Positions 10,790 through 23,049 of a DNA stretch of 64,000 nucleotides are shown in pieces (positions within the stretch are counted from its first letter, which is position 1; every line of letters starts with the position of its first letter). Source of the DNA: Hydractinia symbiolongicarpus (taxonomy: Eukaryota; Cnidaria; Hydrozoa; Anthoathecata; Hydractiniidae). The DNA is taken from NCBI RefSeq assembly GCF_029227915.1, contig NC_079876.1, positions 30,475,828-30,539,827 of the forward strand. Direction: 5' to 3'. The notes beneath the pieces are model-generated. The model ran no database searches. It was not told the origin of the DNA and saw nothing but the letters and a program-made list of their open reading frames with translations. Made by a program: the position numbers and the translations under genes.

Positions 10790-13588
10790 GCAATGGTAGA
10801 TAAAAGCTGGACCTAAACCAAAATATTAAAAATAAATTACAAAGCGTAAATAAAAGAAATGATTCGCGAAAAAAACCTAGAACGTAATTAAAAATATAAT
10901 TGGCAAAACTAAAGACAACATTGAGAAATTTCCAAAACATCTTATCATTAAAGACGAAATTACACATCAAAAAGATAAAATTGCTAACAAATTTAACGAT
11001 TTTTTTATCAATGTTGGACCAACACTAGCTGCAAAAATTCCATCTTCGACAAAAACTGACACCTCTTACTCAAATACTTGCGGTGCTTTAATGAGTGAAT
11101 CTGAACTTACCAGAGAAGAAGGAAATTCGAAGTGCTTTCTCATCATTAAAACCAAAAAGAGCCCAGGTCTTGACGACATTAGTCTATACATTGTACAAAA
11201 AGTTTATGACATTATTGAACCATCTCTAATTCATGTTTTTAGTCTTCCTTTAAGTATGGACAGTTTCCAGATCAACTAAAAATGCTAGATCGATACCAGT
11301 ATATAAATCAGGAGAAAACTCCTATAGTACTAATTATAGACCTATCTCAGTATTGCCATGCTTTTCGAAAATTCTCGAAAGATTATTGATAACTGTCTGT
11401 ACGACAATTTAGGGCAAAACAATATTTGATATAACAAACAGTCATGAGTCATTCAACGGGCCATGCAGTCATGGAATTAATAAGTGAATTATCGGAATCC
11501 TTTAATCACAGATTGTTTACCTTAGGGGTATTCATTGATCTCTCAAAAGCTTTTGAAACTGTAAATCATAGCATACTTTTATCTAAACTAAAATCCTACG
11601 GTATTCGGGGCAACAATTTAAAATGGTTTACAAATTACTTGACTAACTGAAAACAATGCATATCATACAACGTTAAAACTACGCCCTTTTAACTAATAAA
11701 ATGTGGTGTTCCACAAGGATCCATTCTTGGACCCTTACTGCTTTTGATTTACATCAACGACTTACAAAATTCCTCCAAAATGCTGAAATTTCTTCTATTC
11801 GCTGACGATACTAATCTTTTTTACTCTCTTACTCACATTAAAGATCTTTTTAAAACAGCTAGAACTTGAACGAATGGCTTATAGCAAATAAACTCTCATT
11901 TACTATAAGTAAAACTAAATATGTGTTATTCTATAACCGTTACAAAACTGAGAATATTCCACTCAAACTACCATCTCTTAACCCTATTCGGTCCGGGGTT
12001 TTTCGAACATACTATGACCGGGGGGGGCGGATTCCGCCCCCCCCCCCCTCAATAACTTTCCATAGGGTTGTTCAAATTGAATCAAACTTGGCACACTTAT
12101 AGTACGTCATAAAAGGAACAAAATGGCGCCAAAAAAAGTTTGCTTGCGTCAGCACATTTTCTGTGACGTCATCAAAAGCTTAAAAATTGTTAAAAATGCC
12201 ACTATCTGCTTAAAATATAATTACTTTTGTTCTAGAGCGAATTTTTACATTCTGTTTGAAGTTTCTGAAAGCTAAATAAAAGTTATTTAACATATCTTCC
12301 GGTTTTTACATGGATGGGATAAAAAATTGCCAAAAATTGCCCGAAAATCCGTTTTTTTTCGATTTTCGGGTAAAATCCGACAAAATCGGGAAATCGGATT
12401 AGTCACGTGTTCAAATTATTCAAAATGATTCTTCTTAATGAAACAAAGTTGTTTTGAAAGTTTCAAGTTCTAAGGATAATCCTAACAGGAGTTATTATAT
12501 TTTCTCCATTATAAGGATTTCATAGAGATTTTTAGGGGTAGTTTGGAGTAATGGCCAATATCAAAGCCTCTTAAAAGTATGGGACCTAAAAAAATTGCAT
12601 GCAGGTGTCTAATAGATAAATGTTGAAACTCAGTAAGTATCATAGCCATATAACAAAGCAATCAGGAGTTATTAAAAAAAAACCGTCAGGGGGGGCGGAA
12701 TCCGCCCCCCCCCCCCCCCCCGGACCGAATAGGGTTAAAATTAATAACGTGAACATAAAGAAAGAAGAAACAATAAAATTTCTTGGCGTAATTTTGGATG
12801 AATCATTAACATGGAATAAACATATACAAACCCTTGAAAATTAAATCTCTAAAAACTTAGGAATATTATATAAGGCCAAACGATACTTAAATCTCCATTG
12901 CTTAAAAAACCTTTATTTTTTTTTCATACACAGTTGCTTATCATATTATAACATATGTTGGGCAAGCAATAATGTAAATAAATTAAAAAAATTATATAAT
13001 AAACAAAAGCATGCTTGTCGCATAATTTTTGATTTAGACAGACATGCATCAACACAACACTCTTCAAATTGGGGCTTTGAACGTCTATCAACTAAATATA
13101 CATCAAGTTTTACTTTTTATGAAAAAGATAAAACAGAACGTAACACCAGAATTGTTTATTACGAAATTTACTTCAACACAACAAGGATAAAATACCAGAT
13201 TTTCAAAAAATAATTATGAAGTACCAAAAACTTTATTAAAGTCTAGCACATTTTTAGTTAGGCATAGGGGACCATACCCTTGGAATACTTTTTTATCTGA
13301 TGCAATTAAAACAAACGAAACTCTTAAATTTTTTAAGAAAAATACAAAAAACAAAATTATTAATGACAAAACTTATAGACATTCATAAATATTTTTAGAT
13401 ACACACTGGTTTATAGACAGTTGTATAGTCAACATATTTCTTTACTATATCTCTCTTTTTTGCTTAAAAGCGGGGCTTGGTGATAAGGCAACTTGTGCCT
13501 TCTTTTTGCTCTAGCCATTCTTGTAAATATTTAAGGAAATTAAAACCTGTAACATTTATATAACGGCGAATTATCTATCTATCTATAT
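10790..13588 (+). mobile_element. Degenerate non-LTR retrotransposon (LINE) reverse transcriptase fragment
   Basis: Reverse-transcriptase blocks lie in order but in shifting frames. They include KKSPGLDDIS (near 11155), [13 protein letters not shown] (near 11535), [10 protein letters not shown] (near 11705), the catalytic [10 protein letters not shown] (about 11790-11820), then NEWLIANKLS and FLGVILDESLTW (near 12780). There is no endonuclease domain, so the copy is 5'-truncated, and several stops and frameshifts make it dead. A (ATCT)n tract near 13570-13588 probably marks the 3' end. A 753-bp MITE interrupts the RT thumb region at 11982-12734. Confidence 0.85.
11982..12734 (+). mobile_element. 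piggyBac-like MITE inserted in the LINE (copy 1)
   Basis: Both ends are TTAA followed by the inverted repeat CCCTATTCGGTCCGGGG, next to C- and G-rich runs. The TTAA is duplicated at 11978-11981 and 12735-12738. Removing the element plus one TTAA restores a continuous LINE reading frame (...PSL-KINNVNIK...), so the boundaries are exact. TTAA targeting and a CCC-starting terminus are typical of the piggyBac superfamily. It encodes no transposase. A second copy, inverted, is at 51218. Confidence 0.88.
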
Positions 13589-13701
13589 CTAAAAATGTTA
13601 GAGCCTAATGTTAATCACAAATCAGTGGTTTGATGACTTTATTCTATGCAAAAAGAAACAATGCTTGAAACGAAACTAAAAGAGTTTTTTTTTAAAAGGA
13701 A

Positions 13702-13765
13702 TCATGACTAGTCTAGTATATGACTGGTCAAGCATGACTAGTCTAGTGCATGATTGGTCAAGCGT
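13702..13765. repeat. Two-copy ~34-bp direct repeat upstream of the receptor gene
   Basis: ATGACTAGTCTAGT followed by a TGGTCAAGC block occurs twice in tandem, ending about 30 bases before the splice-acceptor-like site of the next gene. It could be regulatory; that is inference. Confidence 0.6.
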
Positions 13766-13781
13766 ATGTTTGGTTGTTGTT

Positions 13782-13795
13782 TTTGTTTGTTTTAG
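13782..13795 (+). promoter_or_regulatory. Strong 3' splice site 21 bases upstream of an ATG
   Basis: TTTTGTTTGTTTTAG is a T-rich tract ending in TAG. An exon starting at 13796 reaches the ATG at 13817 after 21 bases. It fits either a 5' UTR intron or a spliced-leader trans-splice acceptor. Trans-splicing is known in hydrozoans, among other animals. Confidence 0.45.
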
Positions 13796-13816
13796 CACTT
13801 GTTTTTATCATCGTGG

Positions 13817-14866
13817 ATGTTATTAACCCTACTTTCCAACGTTGTATCACTTTTGGACACAAAGCCATTTTGCAGAATACTAGGTCTCAAAGATGATGAA
13901 TTTTTTGAATTAACTGTTAATGGACTAAACAAATCCCTTCACAATCCAAAGGATCCAATTTATCTCCAAGCCCGTCTGTACGTAACAGGTGAATTGAGGA
14001 ATTACACTTGTCGAAATATTCTATACGCAGATTCACTTTCTATTTCGTGTCACACGTGGAGCATGACAGAACTTAGCTATGTTTATCTATCAGCTATTAC
14101 AACTGTCAGTAACCGTGTAGTATATGAATATACACAGAGATATGAACCAGAAGCTGAAATATTTCAATGTTTTAAGGATCACAGTATAAAGAATTATAGA
14201 ATAACAGAGTTACGAAACGGCACAGCTCTTATTAGCTTCGAAATCAACTACTATGACTTTAATCTATTTCTACCCTATTTTTATATCACTGCTCAAAAAG
14301 ATGCGAATTCAGAAAAAGTAGTTTCATTATGGAACGGGATATGTCGACGAAGCTGCAGTGTGTTTGTGTCAGGTTTATCTCCCTGCACAAGGTACGTTAT
14401 AAAGGTCGTAACAAAATTCGATGCAGAGGGAGGTACAGATAACGTGTCATCGAAAAAATTAAAAACATCGTGTTTACCTAAACTATTAAATTCTAAAGGA
14501 GTACCTATAACATTGTTTTTTTTTATTACCGCAGGGGTGTTGTCATTTGTAATTCTCTTCGTAATTCTTTTCTGCTTCATAAACAAATCAAAATATTGTA
14601 AGCGCATTCGAGAAAAAGATGAGCCGAACGAACAAATCTACCCAAGGAATGAGTGTGAAGATTGTGGGTTGCAAGCTGTTCATGAATATGAAGAGATCGA
14701 GGGTTTAGAAGGAAGTCAGTCAAAAAATGATCTAACAGTAGATGATGGAGAGGATATGAAACCTGCAACGTTTTCTGGAGAGATAGGAGTAGATGCAAGC
14801 CAAGTATTATATGTACCATCTTCTTTGCTTGTTGAACCAGAGCAGTTCAGACTATTGAACACATAG
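13817..14866 (+). CDS. Single-exon type I membrane receptor with FN3-like domain
   Basis: This 349-aa protein has no in-frame interruption. It starts with a short hydrophobic signal (MLLTLLSNVVSLL). The ectodomain carries paired cysteines (YTCRN...SISCHTW, then FQCF) and several N-glycosylation sequons. An FN3-like C-terminal half contains GLSPCTRYVIKVVTK. A membrane span lies at about residues 230-254 (TLFFFITAGVLSFVILFVIL), followed by a 95-residue tail. In the tail, Y291 sits in YEEI, the classic Src-family SH2 ligand, and further tyrosines are in QIYPRN and VLYVPS. The Cys-Cys-Trp spacing (C-x12-C-x2-W) resembles, but does not match, the class I cytokine receptor motif, and WSxWS is absent. 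I chose the ATG at 13817 because the upstream in-frame sequence ends at a TAG that is probably a splice acceptor. The family is not firmly recognised. Confidence 0.75.
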   Translation: MLLTLLSNVVSLLDTKPFCRILGLKDDEFFELTVNGLNKSLHNPKDPIYLQARLYVTGELRNYTCRNILYADSLSISCHTWSMTELSYVYLSAITTVSNRVVYEYTQRYEPEAEIFQCFKDHSIKNYRITELRNGTALISFEINYYDFNLFLPYFYITAQKDANSEKVVSLWNGICRRSCSVFVSGLSPCTRYVIKVVTKFDAEGGTDNVSSKKLKTSCLPKLLNSKGVPITLFFFITAGVLSFVILFVILFCFINKSKYCKRIREKDEPNEQIYPRNECEDCGLQAVHEYEEIEGLEGSQSKNDLTVDDGEDMKPATFSGEIGVDASQVLYVPSSLLVEPEQFRLLNT

Positions 14867-16956
14867 AAATGCAAGATCTTGATCGTTTTGTGAAAAAAAT
14901 TGTACATTATAAAAATTTATACTATATTTTTTATCTTTTTTTATTTTTTCAAAAGATGTTTTTAGTAAGAAAAATACCTCCTCTATGTGTTCTACCATAG
15001 TTTTTGTCTACTTTAAATTAGTACGGCAAATCTAGAAGTGGCTAACCTCAAAACAGAATCATCTACACAAGAAAACTTCAATCTTGACCATCTACGCAAC
15101 AGAATACAATTGTAGTAAAAATTATTCGCACGCTCTCTATAACATGCTTTCTGTGTGACCATGTTAGATATTTAAGTATACCAGCTATAAGGAACGCGAA
15201 GAATTATGTGCTTAAAATGCTGCTGAAAGTCAAAAACACTTGTCATACATACCGACAACCCATGGCCGTTAAAACTGAAACAAGAAGCCCGATGGCTTGA
15301 AGACTTCCGCCATCAGGATAGATATCCCGAATTTAAATTGATCAAAAGCATAAGGCCAGTCTGTGAGTTTCCAGATATTTAACACGTGATGGAAAAAAAC
15401 CCAGAAGTAACCAAAAAGTGCGGTCGACAGCAGAAGATTCGTTCGCGACCATGCGTAACTTTTCAACCTTCGCGTTCTCTGATTTCCCGGAAATATTCAC
15501 GCTGGGTCTCCTGGCTACTTTTGGTTGTGTTTATACGAATTAACATATTTCATTGTTATTTTGAAATCACGTGACTTTTTCTGTGACATAAAACAAAATC
15601 CAGTGTGGAGAAACACGTAAACGCCATGCAGAAAAGCACCGGAAACTGCGTTTTCAATGTGAATTTTTCACGTGCTAAACCCTTTTTAGCCCTTCTAAGA
15701 CAACGTATATAAAGACTTTGTAAAATTGAACTGCATATTTTCTAATCCAAATATAAACGAAATATAACAAATCCGAATGCTACACTCTGTAGCAATTATC
15801 ACTAATTTAGGGCAATCCTGTAAATTACAGAATAACTGGATAATTGCCCCTGTCCAAATATGAGCCCCATCTCCAACTTCTCTCTAATGGCCAAAATTTT
15901 AAATAAGCTCCCCTGTCCGGGTGCTTATTTGTCATTTACGGTGTAAATCAAGAACATTGCAAGAACATTTATAGACTGCATTTTGAAAACGTTACATTGC
16001 AAGGCTTTCTTTCATTCCAATGTTCTTATAAAAAAAGAATGGGGAATCGGAAACCGTTCGGGTAATAGAGAGTTGGGACTTGTTCAAAGTTTTTGTATAA
16101 ATTTTGTATAAATGGCCAATGAAGCGTGATTTTTCTCCCTTATATGGAAGGGGGACGAAATCTTTCTTTGTACAGAATAAAATCTCGATCTTGGAGGCTA
16201 AGAACGGACTGAAAAAATAAAAATGCAAAATAATATATCTCAGCGTTACGTTTTGTGCCAGCAACAGATGCCATGATTGTAAAACTTCAATACAAAAGAC
16301 ATTTAAGTCGCCTCACACATGTAGATATGAAACACTTGAATTAGTTAAGACTCTATTTACGTTTACAGAGCCAAAACAATGCAAAAAAACTGCTTGTGTC
16401 ATATAAAGTTCTAGATACATGTTGTTCCGTTCGAGAGAGAAGATACCCGAAGAGACCAGAAAAACGTTCGAGTTATAGGGGTTCGAGTTATAGAGAGTCC
16501 ACTAGAGTATTCTTAAAAAAATAAAATGAAAAGGTTTTACTCAGTGTGTTTAAAGTTAACAAATTTATCGAATGTTTCAGTATTTAGGAGTTACTGTTAC
16601 TACCTCGCTCAATTTTTTTAAAATGTCAACGGTGGTTGTTTTGATGAAGGCTGATCTAAAAAAAAGAAAAAATGAGGAACAAGAATGGAATTGTAGCATA
16701 AACGGAGTTAACACCAGGTTACTAATCAATCAATGTCTCTTTAAGGCAGCACTTCAATGATTTGAAGAGAATATTTATTAAAAAGAGACAAATCAATACT
16801 TCATGTGATTCAAAAGGTATACAAATCTTTATCAAGCTGATACATAATTATTTTATCATTTTGAGTATAACATTACTAGGCGTCAGTAATGCATCAGTTT
16901 AATGAAGTATCAACAGAAATGTGAAAAAACATATTTTCTTGGAAGTTTAAAGTTGC
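14867..16956. other. Gene-poor interval
   Basis: No supported gene. Near 16050 and 16480 two similar sentences (TTCGGGTAATAGAGAGT and TTCGAGTTATAGAGAGTCC) in the same orientation look like decayed transposon ends. The short ORFs here (15269, 15386, 15992, 16572) have no recognisable domain. Confidence 0.4.
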
Positions 16957-16960
16957 TTAA

Positions 16961-17242
16961 CCCTATTCGGTCCAGGGTATTTAGAACATATATGACCGAG
17001 AGCATATATTTTCCAGGTTATAAAGACTCATAGAGATTTATATGGGTAGTTTCGAGTAATAGCTCTGAGAGGTATTGGACTTGAATACATGGCATGCAGG
17101 TGCCTAATAGATAAATATGAAAACTTAGAAGTATCATAACAATGCAGCATAGAAAAAAAAAGAGTTAAAAAAGAACGGTAGAGGGAGGGAGGGAGGGAGG
17201 GAGAGCTGACGGAATCTCCCCACCTCCCAGACCAAAAAAGGG
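16961..17242 (+). mobile_element. piggyBac-like MITE, internally deleted copy
   Basis: It has the same TTAA plus CCCTATTCGGTCCAGGG start as the MITE at 11982, and the right end AGACCAAAAAAGGG plus TTAA. TTAA lies at 16957-16960 and 17243-17246. At 282 bp the middle is deleted, but the GCATGCAGGTGCCTAATAGA block is recognisably shared. A (GGGA)n run lies near 17185. Confidence 0.8.
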
Positions 17243-17246
17243 TTAA

Positions 17247-17679
17247 TCGCATTACGTGTTTTCTTTCTTTACTTTTGTCTAATTTCAGCTTATTTTGGAT
17301 TATCTTATTTTTAACGCTTATTAAGCCTTAAGTGTTCTTTATTTGTCTTATAGCAATTGTAGACTTTTTGTTCATATAGTCTACGAAGGTACGTTCTTAA
17401 AATGTTCATAGATTTCGGCAAAATCTCAGCCTCAGCGTCCTTATAAACTAGGTTCTTATAAAAAATGTGTAACCAAATAAATCCTAATTATTATAAAGTC
17501 AAACGTCAGCCTTTCTAATTCAATTTATTTCCTGTCAGCAAAAAATTGCCAAAATGAACTTCCATTTGTTTGCTCTACGTCAGGAAACTTGTGTTTCACG
17601 TCAGCAATTTATATTTTGTTTGCGATTGTACACCAATGCTAGCTATATTTATGAGAAAATAAGAACAAAACTGTTGTAA
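17247..17679. other. Short gene-free stretch
   Basis: AT-rich with nothing recognisable. Confidence 0.4.
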
Positions 17680-18050
17680 GTTTACGTCACAACCAACTGC
17701 AATAAACTGTTATAAATTACTGTACAGGCACAGTCACGGCAATCAACGTTTATATTTTTGTTGTCCATTTTGTTCAAAAATTTTAATTGATAGTTTGTGT
17801 CTTTTAAATGAAATTGACAAAACATTTTAAATGCTTTTGGGTATGCTGGGTCTCCAATTAGTAGTGGCGGTACCGGTGTATACCCAGGCAATAATTCCTG
17901 TAAACAAGGTGGAAGACGGTTGTTCACAAACATTTTGCTAACTGAACTGTTAGCAAAAACCCTTGCATCGTGTACACTACCCGGCCACTTTACCTCCACA
18001 TCGATAAAGCATCCTTTCTCGTCACAGATAGCTTGTATTATGTAATTGAC
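17680..18050 (-). pseudogene. Harbinger/HARBI1-type transposase fragment
   Basis: Minus-strand translation gives CDEKGCFIDVEVKWPGSVHDA...ARVFANSS followed by PLLIGDPAYP. These are hallmark blocks of the DDE domain of PIF/Harbinger transposases: the VxWPGSxHDARVF stretch and the GDxAYP stretch holding the second catalytic Asp. The N-terminal helix-turn-helix and the C-terminal catalytic Glu region are missing, so this is a relic. It is clearly different from the complete transposase at 33839-35113. Confidence 0.85.
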
Positions 18051-18934
18051 AACAAATTATTTTGTGATAAGAAGCATACAAAACATTTTAAATGCTTTTG
18101 AGTGGATTCCTCAACAGGATTTCGTTTAAAACATTTTTTTAGCGTTCTTAATGAAATTATCAACAAACCTTATTGTGATAAGAAGCACACTATTTTAAGT
18201 GAATTCTTCCACGGGTTTTCAATAACTAGTTTAAATAAAGATAGCTGTAGGTTATTCATCATCATTTAACGTGCTTAGCATATTCAAAATCTTTTTGTTT
18301 TACCAAGAAGCTTTAGCTACAATCGCTTACTAAACGAGAGGGCTGTTGTATTTCTTAATTCAGCAGTCTACTATTCTTTATTAACGTAAAACGCAGCACA
18401 ACGACCGAGTTAGTTATATTTTATTAATTCTAACAAAGTAACACCAAAACATTTTTCATAATTTTTTTTAGCTTTACAAAGTTTTGCTTACAAAACTGAT
18501 TGATCACGGCCTTACGCACCATTTTATTATTGACCTGAAAACGTCTTGACTAAGGAAAGAAATCATTATAATTATGCGAAAATGTGAAAACCAATCATAC
18601 TTCAAGATCCGGTCAAAAATACCAGGGTATTTTTCGCCGTTTTCTCTCATCAAAAAAGATACCCTGGGGCGAAGGTGAGACTTGTTTCTCACAGGTGTAA
18701 GGGGCAGAGAAACTTGGGTCCATAAAGTAATTGTAATATTAAAAATCAGTAAATATTTTTTCAGCCGTAGCGCTTCCTTTGTTTCTTATATAGTAACCAT
18801 TTAATTAAAAACATTTCATTAAAGAAATGTGGCTTTCTACTATCTGTTGCACACAAATGGTCAACATTGTTATTTTTTTACCACGAAAAAAGCTTAAACC
18901 GTTGCAAAAAAGGAGAATATTGTTACGGTTCAAT

Positions 18935-19022
18935 GCAACCTTGTCCCCAGGGCATCTTGTATCTTTTCTGACCCCGGGACGGCGATACGAACATGGCCCT
19001 GGAGGAGGCCTCGTCACGTGAC
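18935..19022 (+). repeat. Dispersed GC-rich repeat, copy 1
   Basis: It contains CTTGTCCCCAGGGCATC, GACCCCGGGACGGCGAT and CATGGCCCTGGAGGAGG. The reverse complement is at 21597-21675. The GC-rich content stands out from the AT-rich surroundings, and the unit is too long for chance. Confidence 0.8.
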
Positions 19023-21596
19023 CCTCCAATACACAGTATTTCTGTGTGCAATATTTAATGAGATTTGTCTTAATGTACCAAAGTTTTATATATAACCTTG
19101 CAGAGCTAAGCGAGAATCGGCGTTTTACCTCACAGATACGTGCGGCGAGTTTGTTTTGATTCCTCTCATCGCAACACACAAACTTCTCGCATATTGCCCT
19201 TGATTGTTTTGTGTAAATGTATAAATACACAATAATGCTATTTAGGCTGCTGTTTACTTGAAGGAATTCAAGCAATTTAGTTATGTGTATTTCACTGAAT
19301 TGGTAGACTAGCAAGCACTGGGTTGCAAAACTTGTAGCTAGGGGAAACTTGGAAATTAGTAAATGATTTGCCCATCTGAACATAGCACTTCGTCGGTTCT
19401 CTAAGTTGCAAATATGGCTACATAATTTTCAAATGTTCGTATCATTCTAGGTGTATGACTGAAAGTAGCTAGGCAGAAATTTAACCTCATATTAACATTT
19501 ACATTTTTTATTCATTTTGGCTGAACTTTAGAATTCTCATTTACCGTGAGTTCATATCTGTGTCTGCATTACTGCTTTTATATGATGACAAAGATTTTGC
19601 TGTATTTAAACAATACTTAACTGAAACTAAATTCATATATGGTGGACTCACTGCTTGCAGTTATATTGGATGAAAAAGGCTTCAGAAAAGTATTTACTTC
19701 AGAAGTATTTTTTTCTTTTACATTTGTGGCCTTAACATTTCCAAAAAGGCACCCATTACTGATAAATTCTGCTTTTTCTTTTCTTAATGACATGTTTTTA
19801 AAACGCCTTGCAGCTTTTTTATTTTTTACTCAACAAGCTCACATTTAATTTGCACACACAGATATACAAATACAAGGTTTTTTCTGTTTTAAACATAAAT
19901 AATCCAAAAATTTTATCAAGAGCATTATGCTGGTTTGAAAATTAAATTGTGATCTGTTTTCTCGATTTAATGTATCATTGCCTTAATAGTTTAGAAAGAA
20001 TTGGTATACGACTTTACCAACAGCAAAGTATTGCTACCTTGAGAAAAAAATGTTTTGGGAATAATTTTTTGAGGAAATTATTTTGGGGATTTTGGACCAA
20101 AATTAGTTTCATAAATTCGCACTTTTTAGAGCTCATCAAAATTCTGCTGCTGTTCAAAAATCGATTTTTTATTGATATATACATCTATTTATTGTTATCA
20201 TTCTGCTTGGAAAATATTTAATGCCAAGCTAGCTAACCGTAAAGATTAATTCAGTATTCTCATAAGAGTATCCTATCACAAAAAGATATCAGCAAAGAGA
20301 TATTCCTTGCAACTAAATTTTTTGTTTACTGGCATAATTTTAGGTTGAATCTTATCTGACCTATTTCTGTATCTTGGTCAAAATTGATATGCTGTCAAAA
20401 CGGCTTATCGGAGTCTCTGAAAAGAGCTAAATTCTGAAACTTAGAAAGTATGATGATAATAGAACTATTTTTTGGCTCAATTTCATCAAACCAATCTAAA
20501 ACCATATCATACCAAATCTCAAGTCAATATTTTAATTTTTACTGAAGTAATGGGACGCTATATAAACTATATATATATACTCGGTTTAGACTTTTTTTGT
20601 TATTTTTTATGTTCACTGCTTTGTAATTTGTATCAAAACTCTTTGGATAATATATCACAGTGGTGAGCTGTTAAATATCTATCACCATCTTCAGTACATC
20701 CTGGATTTAACCATGTGCCTGATTGAGCGCTCAATCAAATTTGATTGAGTTCGATTTTCTAAAATTTCTTCATAGCGTGTTAAAAAAGGCCTAGCAAGAA
20801 TCAGTTTAAGAAAATCTTCCTACCTTTTTCCTTCCTCAAAATGGCTTTTTAATTTTTTTTAATTTTTTATGCCTCGTGTAAAATTATATTTTATCAGATT
20901 GGTTTAAAAGTACTCCTTAACAAGTTTCAAGTCAATAACTTTATTTTTTTACTGAAACTATTGCACTTTGAAATTTCTTGAATTAGGCCGGGTAAATGTG
21001 CATTCAATAATAAAATGCCTCCGACAGTTAACCTACTGGCTTTTTATATCGTTTATAGTAACCAAAGCATATAAGGTAATAAAACATGCCCACTAACAAC
21101 AACCTGATATAATTTAAAACGTAATGTATACATATTTTGTAAAAAAAACATTTTAGATATTTTGTGCAAAATTATTTTGTCTATAAAGGACATGGGCGGC
21201 AATTTTATGCAACGTCATTCTTTGCAAAAAGCTGCAAATTAATCTTGGCCACTTGGAAACAAGTTGAGTTCCTTTCTTTTGTTCTTATCTTGATAGTTAG
21301 CTAGGTATAGTGTGCTAGCTAGCTACTTTTCTAGCTTTATTAAACATTCCCAGCTATTGAAATATTGTCATGTAAGCAGTATTATTTATGATGTCTTATT
21401 TTATACTCTCAATGCTTAGTAATGCTTTCTATTAAATTTTTCACTTTGAAAAAAACTTGATACTTCTGATACTGCTGATGCACCTCCGCCATTTTAATAC
21501 GAACAGCTTCCTCCTGTTGGTCACAGACTCGCCGCCTCGCCAAAATGTTTTGTATGACGCAATAACATATCCACGCCAATCAGGTTTCATATCGGA

Positions 21597-21675
21597 CCAG
21601 CCTCCTCCAGGGCCATGTTGGCATCGCCGTCCCGGGGTCAGAAAAGATACAAGATGCCCTGGGGACGAGGTTGGG
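21597..21675 (-). repeat. Dispersed GC-rich repeat, copy 2 (inverted)
   Basis: It contains CCTCCTCCAGGGCCATG, ATCGCCGTCCCGGGGTC and GATGCCCTGGGGACGAGG, the inverse of 18935-19022. Partial relatives with TTGGGGACGAGG lie at 21805 and 35455. Confidence 0.8.
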
Positions 21676-21954
21676 TTCAATGTTCAAAAATTTCGCGAAT
21701 ATCATCTGTACTTTCAAATTTTTGCGGATTGTGACACCTTTTTTCTGACAGATTTTGCCTTGTTGATGGCCACTCCGTAATAACGGCTCAGGGGCTACAA
21801 CCCCTTGGGGACGAGGTAGCGATACGCCCATTTAATAGTTATGATCTTAATTTTTTTTTAATTTTATAAAATAGGATTCCTTTAAAATATTTTCGCTGAT
21901 CTGGCGGACTTGGTCCGAATACAATTTTTAACATCGAGGTCTAATATTTTGTAA

Positions 21955-22116
21955 CTGGTCGTCAACCCGTGGAAAAATCCACGGGGTGGCACGTCCTTTA
22001 TATATCGCATTTCGTGTTACCGTAACAGGTCTTCCTGCAACACGAAGTACGATATATCATGGATATATAAAGGATGCGACATATAAACAGACAGACGACG
22101 GCTATTATTATAGAGA
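21955..22116 (-). mobile_element. Short Helitron-like element
   Basis: On the minus strand it starts TCTCTATAATAATAGCCG and ends with the hairpin CCCGTGGATTTTTCCACGGG, then a short spacer and CCAG at the CTAG position. TC at the 5' end and a hairpin just before a CTRR-like terminus are Helitron features. The terminal tetranucleotide is mutated here. At about 162 bp it has no coding capacity. Confidence 0.7.
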
Positions 22117-23049
22117 TAATCCAATATTAGATATCGTCGACCACGCGGTAAGATATTTTTCTTCAATAAACACTTATCTGGTTACCATTTTTTATCTTCT
22201 TTTAAGTTGAAATTGAGCCCTTAGCCCTTATAATACTCTCCCGTTTCATGAAAAGACGGCTCTTAGCCAAAAAATAATTTGCTTTCCAAAATTAGAGTGG
22301 CAATTAGTAGCCAAGGAACAGACCTAGATGGCTTATGTTTGGTACTGTTAGGCGGCTCGATCCCTCCTCTATTCAAATCAATGTAGCACTTTTCCAACGA
22401 CTCAGACCTTGTGCCTCAACTGCAGGGCTTTGCTCGCCCAATTTTACGTAGATTTACAGGATCTGTCGTCTAGCGTGGTTGAGTGAGGTTGAGCTAAAAA
22501 AATAAATGTAAAAATTCTGATGTGTGAAAGTTTTAAATTACATGTTTTGTTTCATTAGCAACATTTGTATAGGCATTGGATGAAATTTTTGCCCGATCTA
22601 TTAATGAAAACCCTTCAGACTTACATAATGTATATATTTAAAAACTTCATTTATTTTCCTTATACTCGCAGTTTTTAATAAAAAATTGATTCTAATTTCT
22701 CAGAAAGACTTTATTTGTTTTTTATTTGTTTTTTAACAACATATACTATTTACTTTCTTGTTAAAATATTTGAGAACGTGGGCCAGTGTTTACAGCAATA
22801 ACATATTATTGTTGAACGAAGAATTTAAAATTTATGCAAACTTCTCATTTCAAAAGATTTCTTAACATAATGGTAGCTTATGCAAAAGGTAAACAAATGC
22901 TAGAGAAGTTAGAAATCTTACATAGTAAATGTATGCGATTATAACATAAAAATATAAAAAGAAATATTTTAAAGAATGGAGACGCCGTCCTAATGTTTGA
23001 AGGTAATATTACTATTATTAGTCGATAAGGCCCGTGGAAATATTCACTG
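22117..23049. other. Gene-poor AT-rich stretch
   Basis: No supported gene or structured repeat seen. Confidence 0.4.

Larger units (their letters stand above)
18051..21954. other. Gene-poor interval with dispersed MITE-like fragments
   Basis: I find no supported gene. ORF 18805-19383 is built on a repeat and has no domain. The repeat includes CCCAGGGCATCTTGTATC and CCCCGGGACGGCGAT (18940-18990) and recurs inverted at 21600-21665. A TTGGGGACGAGG fragment sits at 21805. Tracts of TAGCTAGC occur near 21300. Confidence 0.5.

Noticed and set aside
13817-14866. Assignment as a class I cytokine receptor
   Set aside because: Cysteine-tryptophan spacing does not fit and WSxWS is absent, so only an FN3-like receptor is claimed.
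18805-19383. 192-aa minus-strand ORF
   Set aside because: Runs through a dispersed repeat and lacks any domain.
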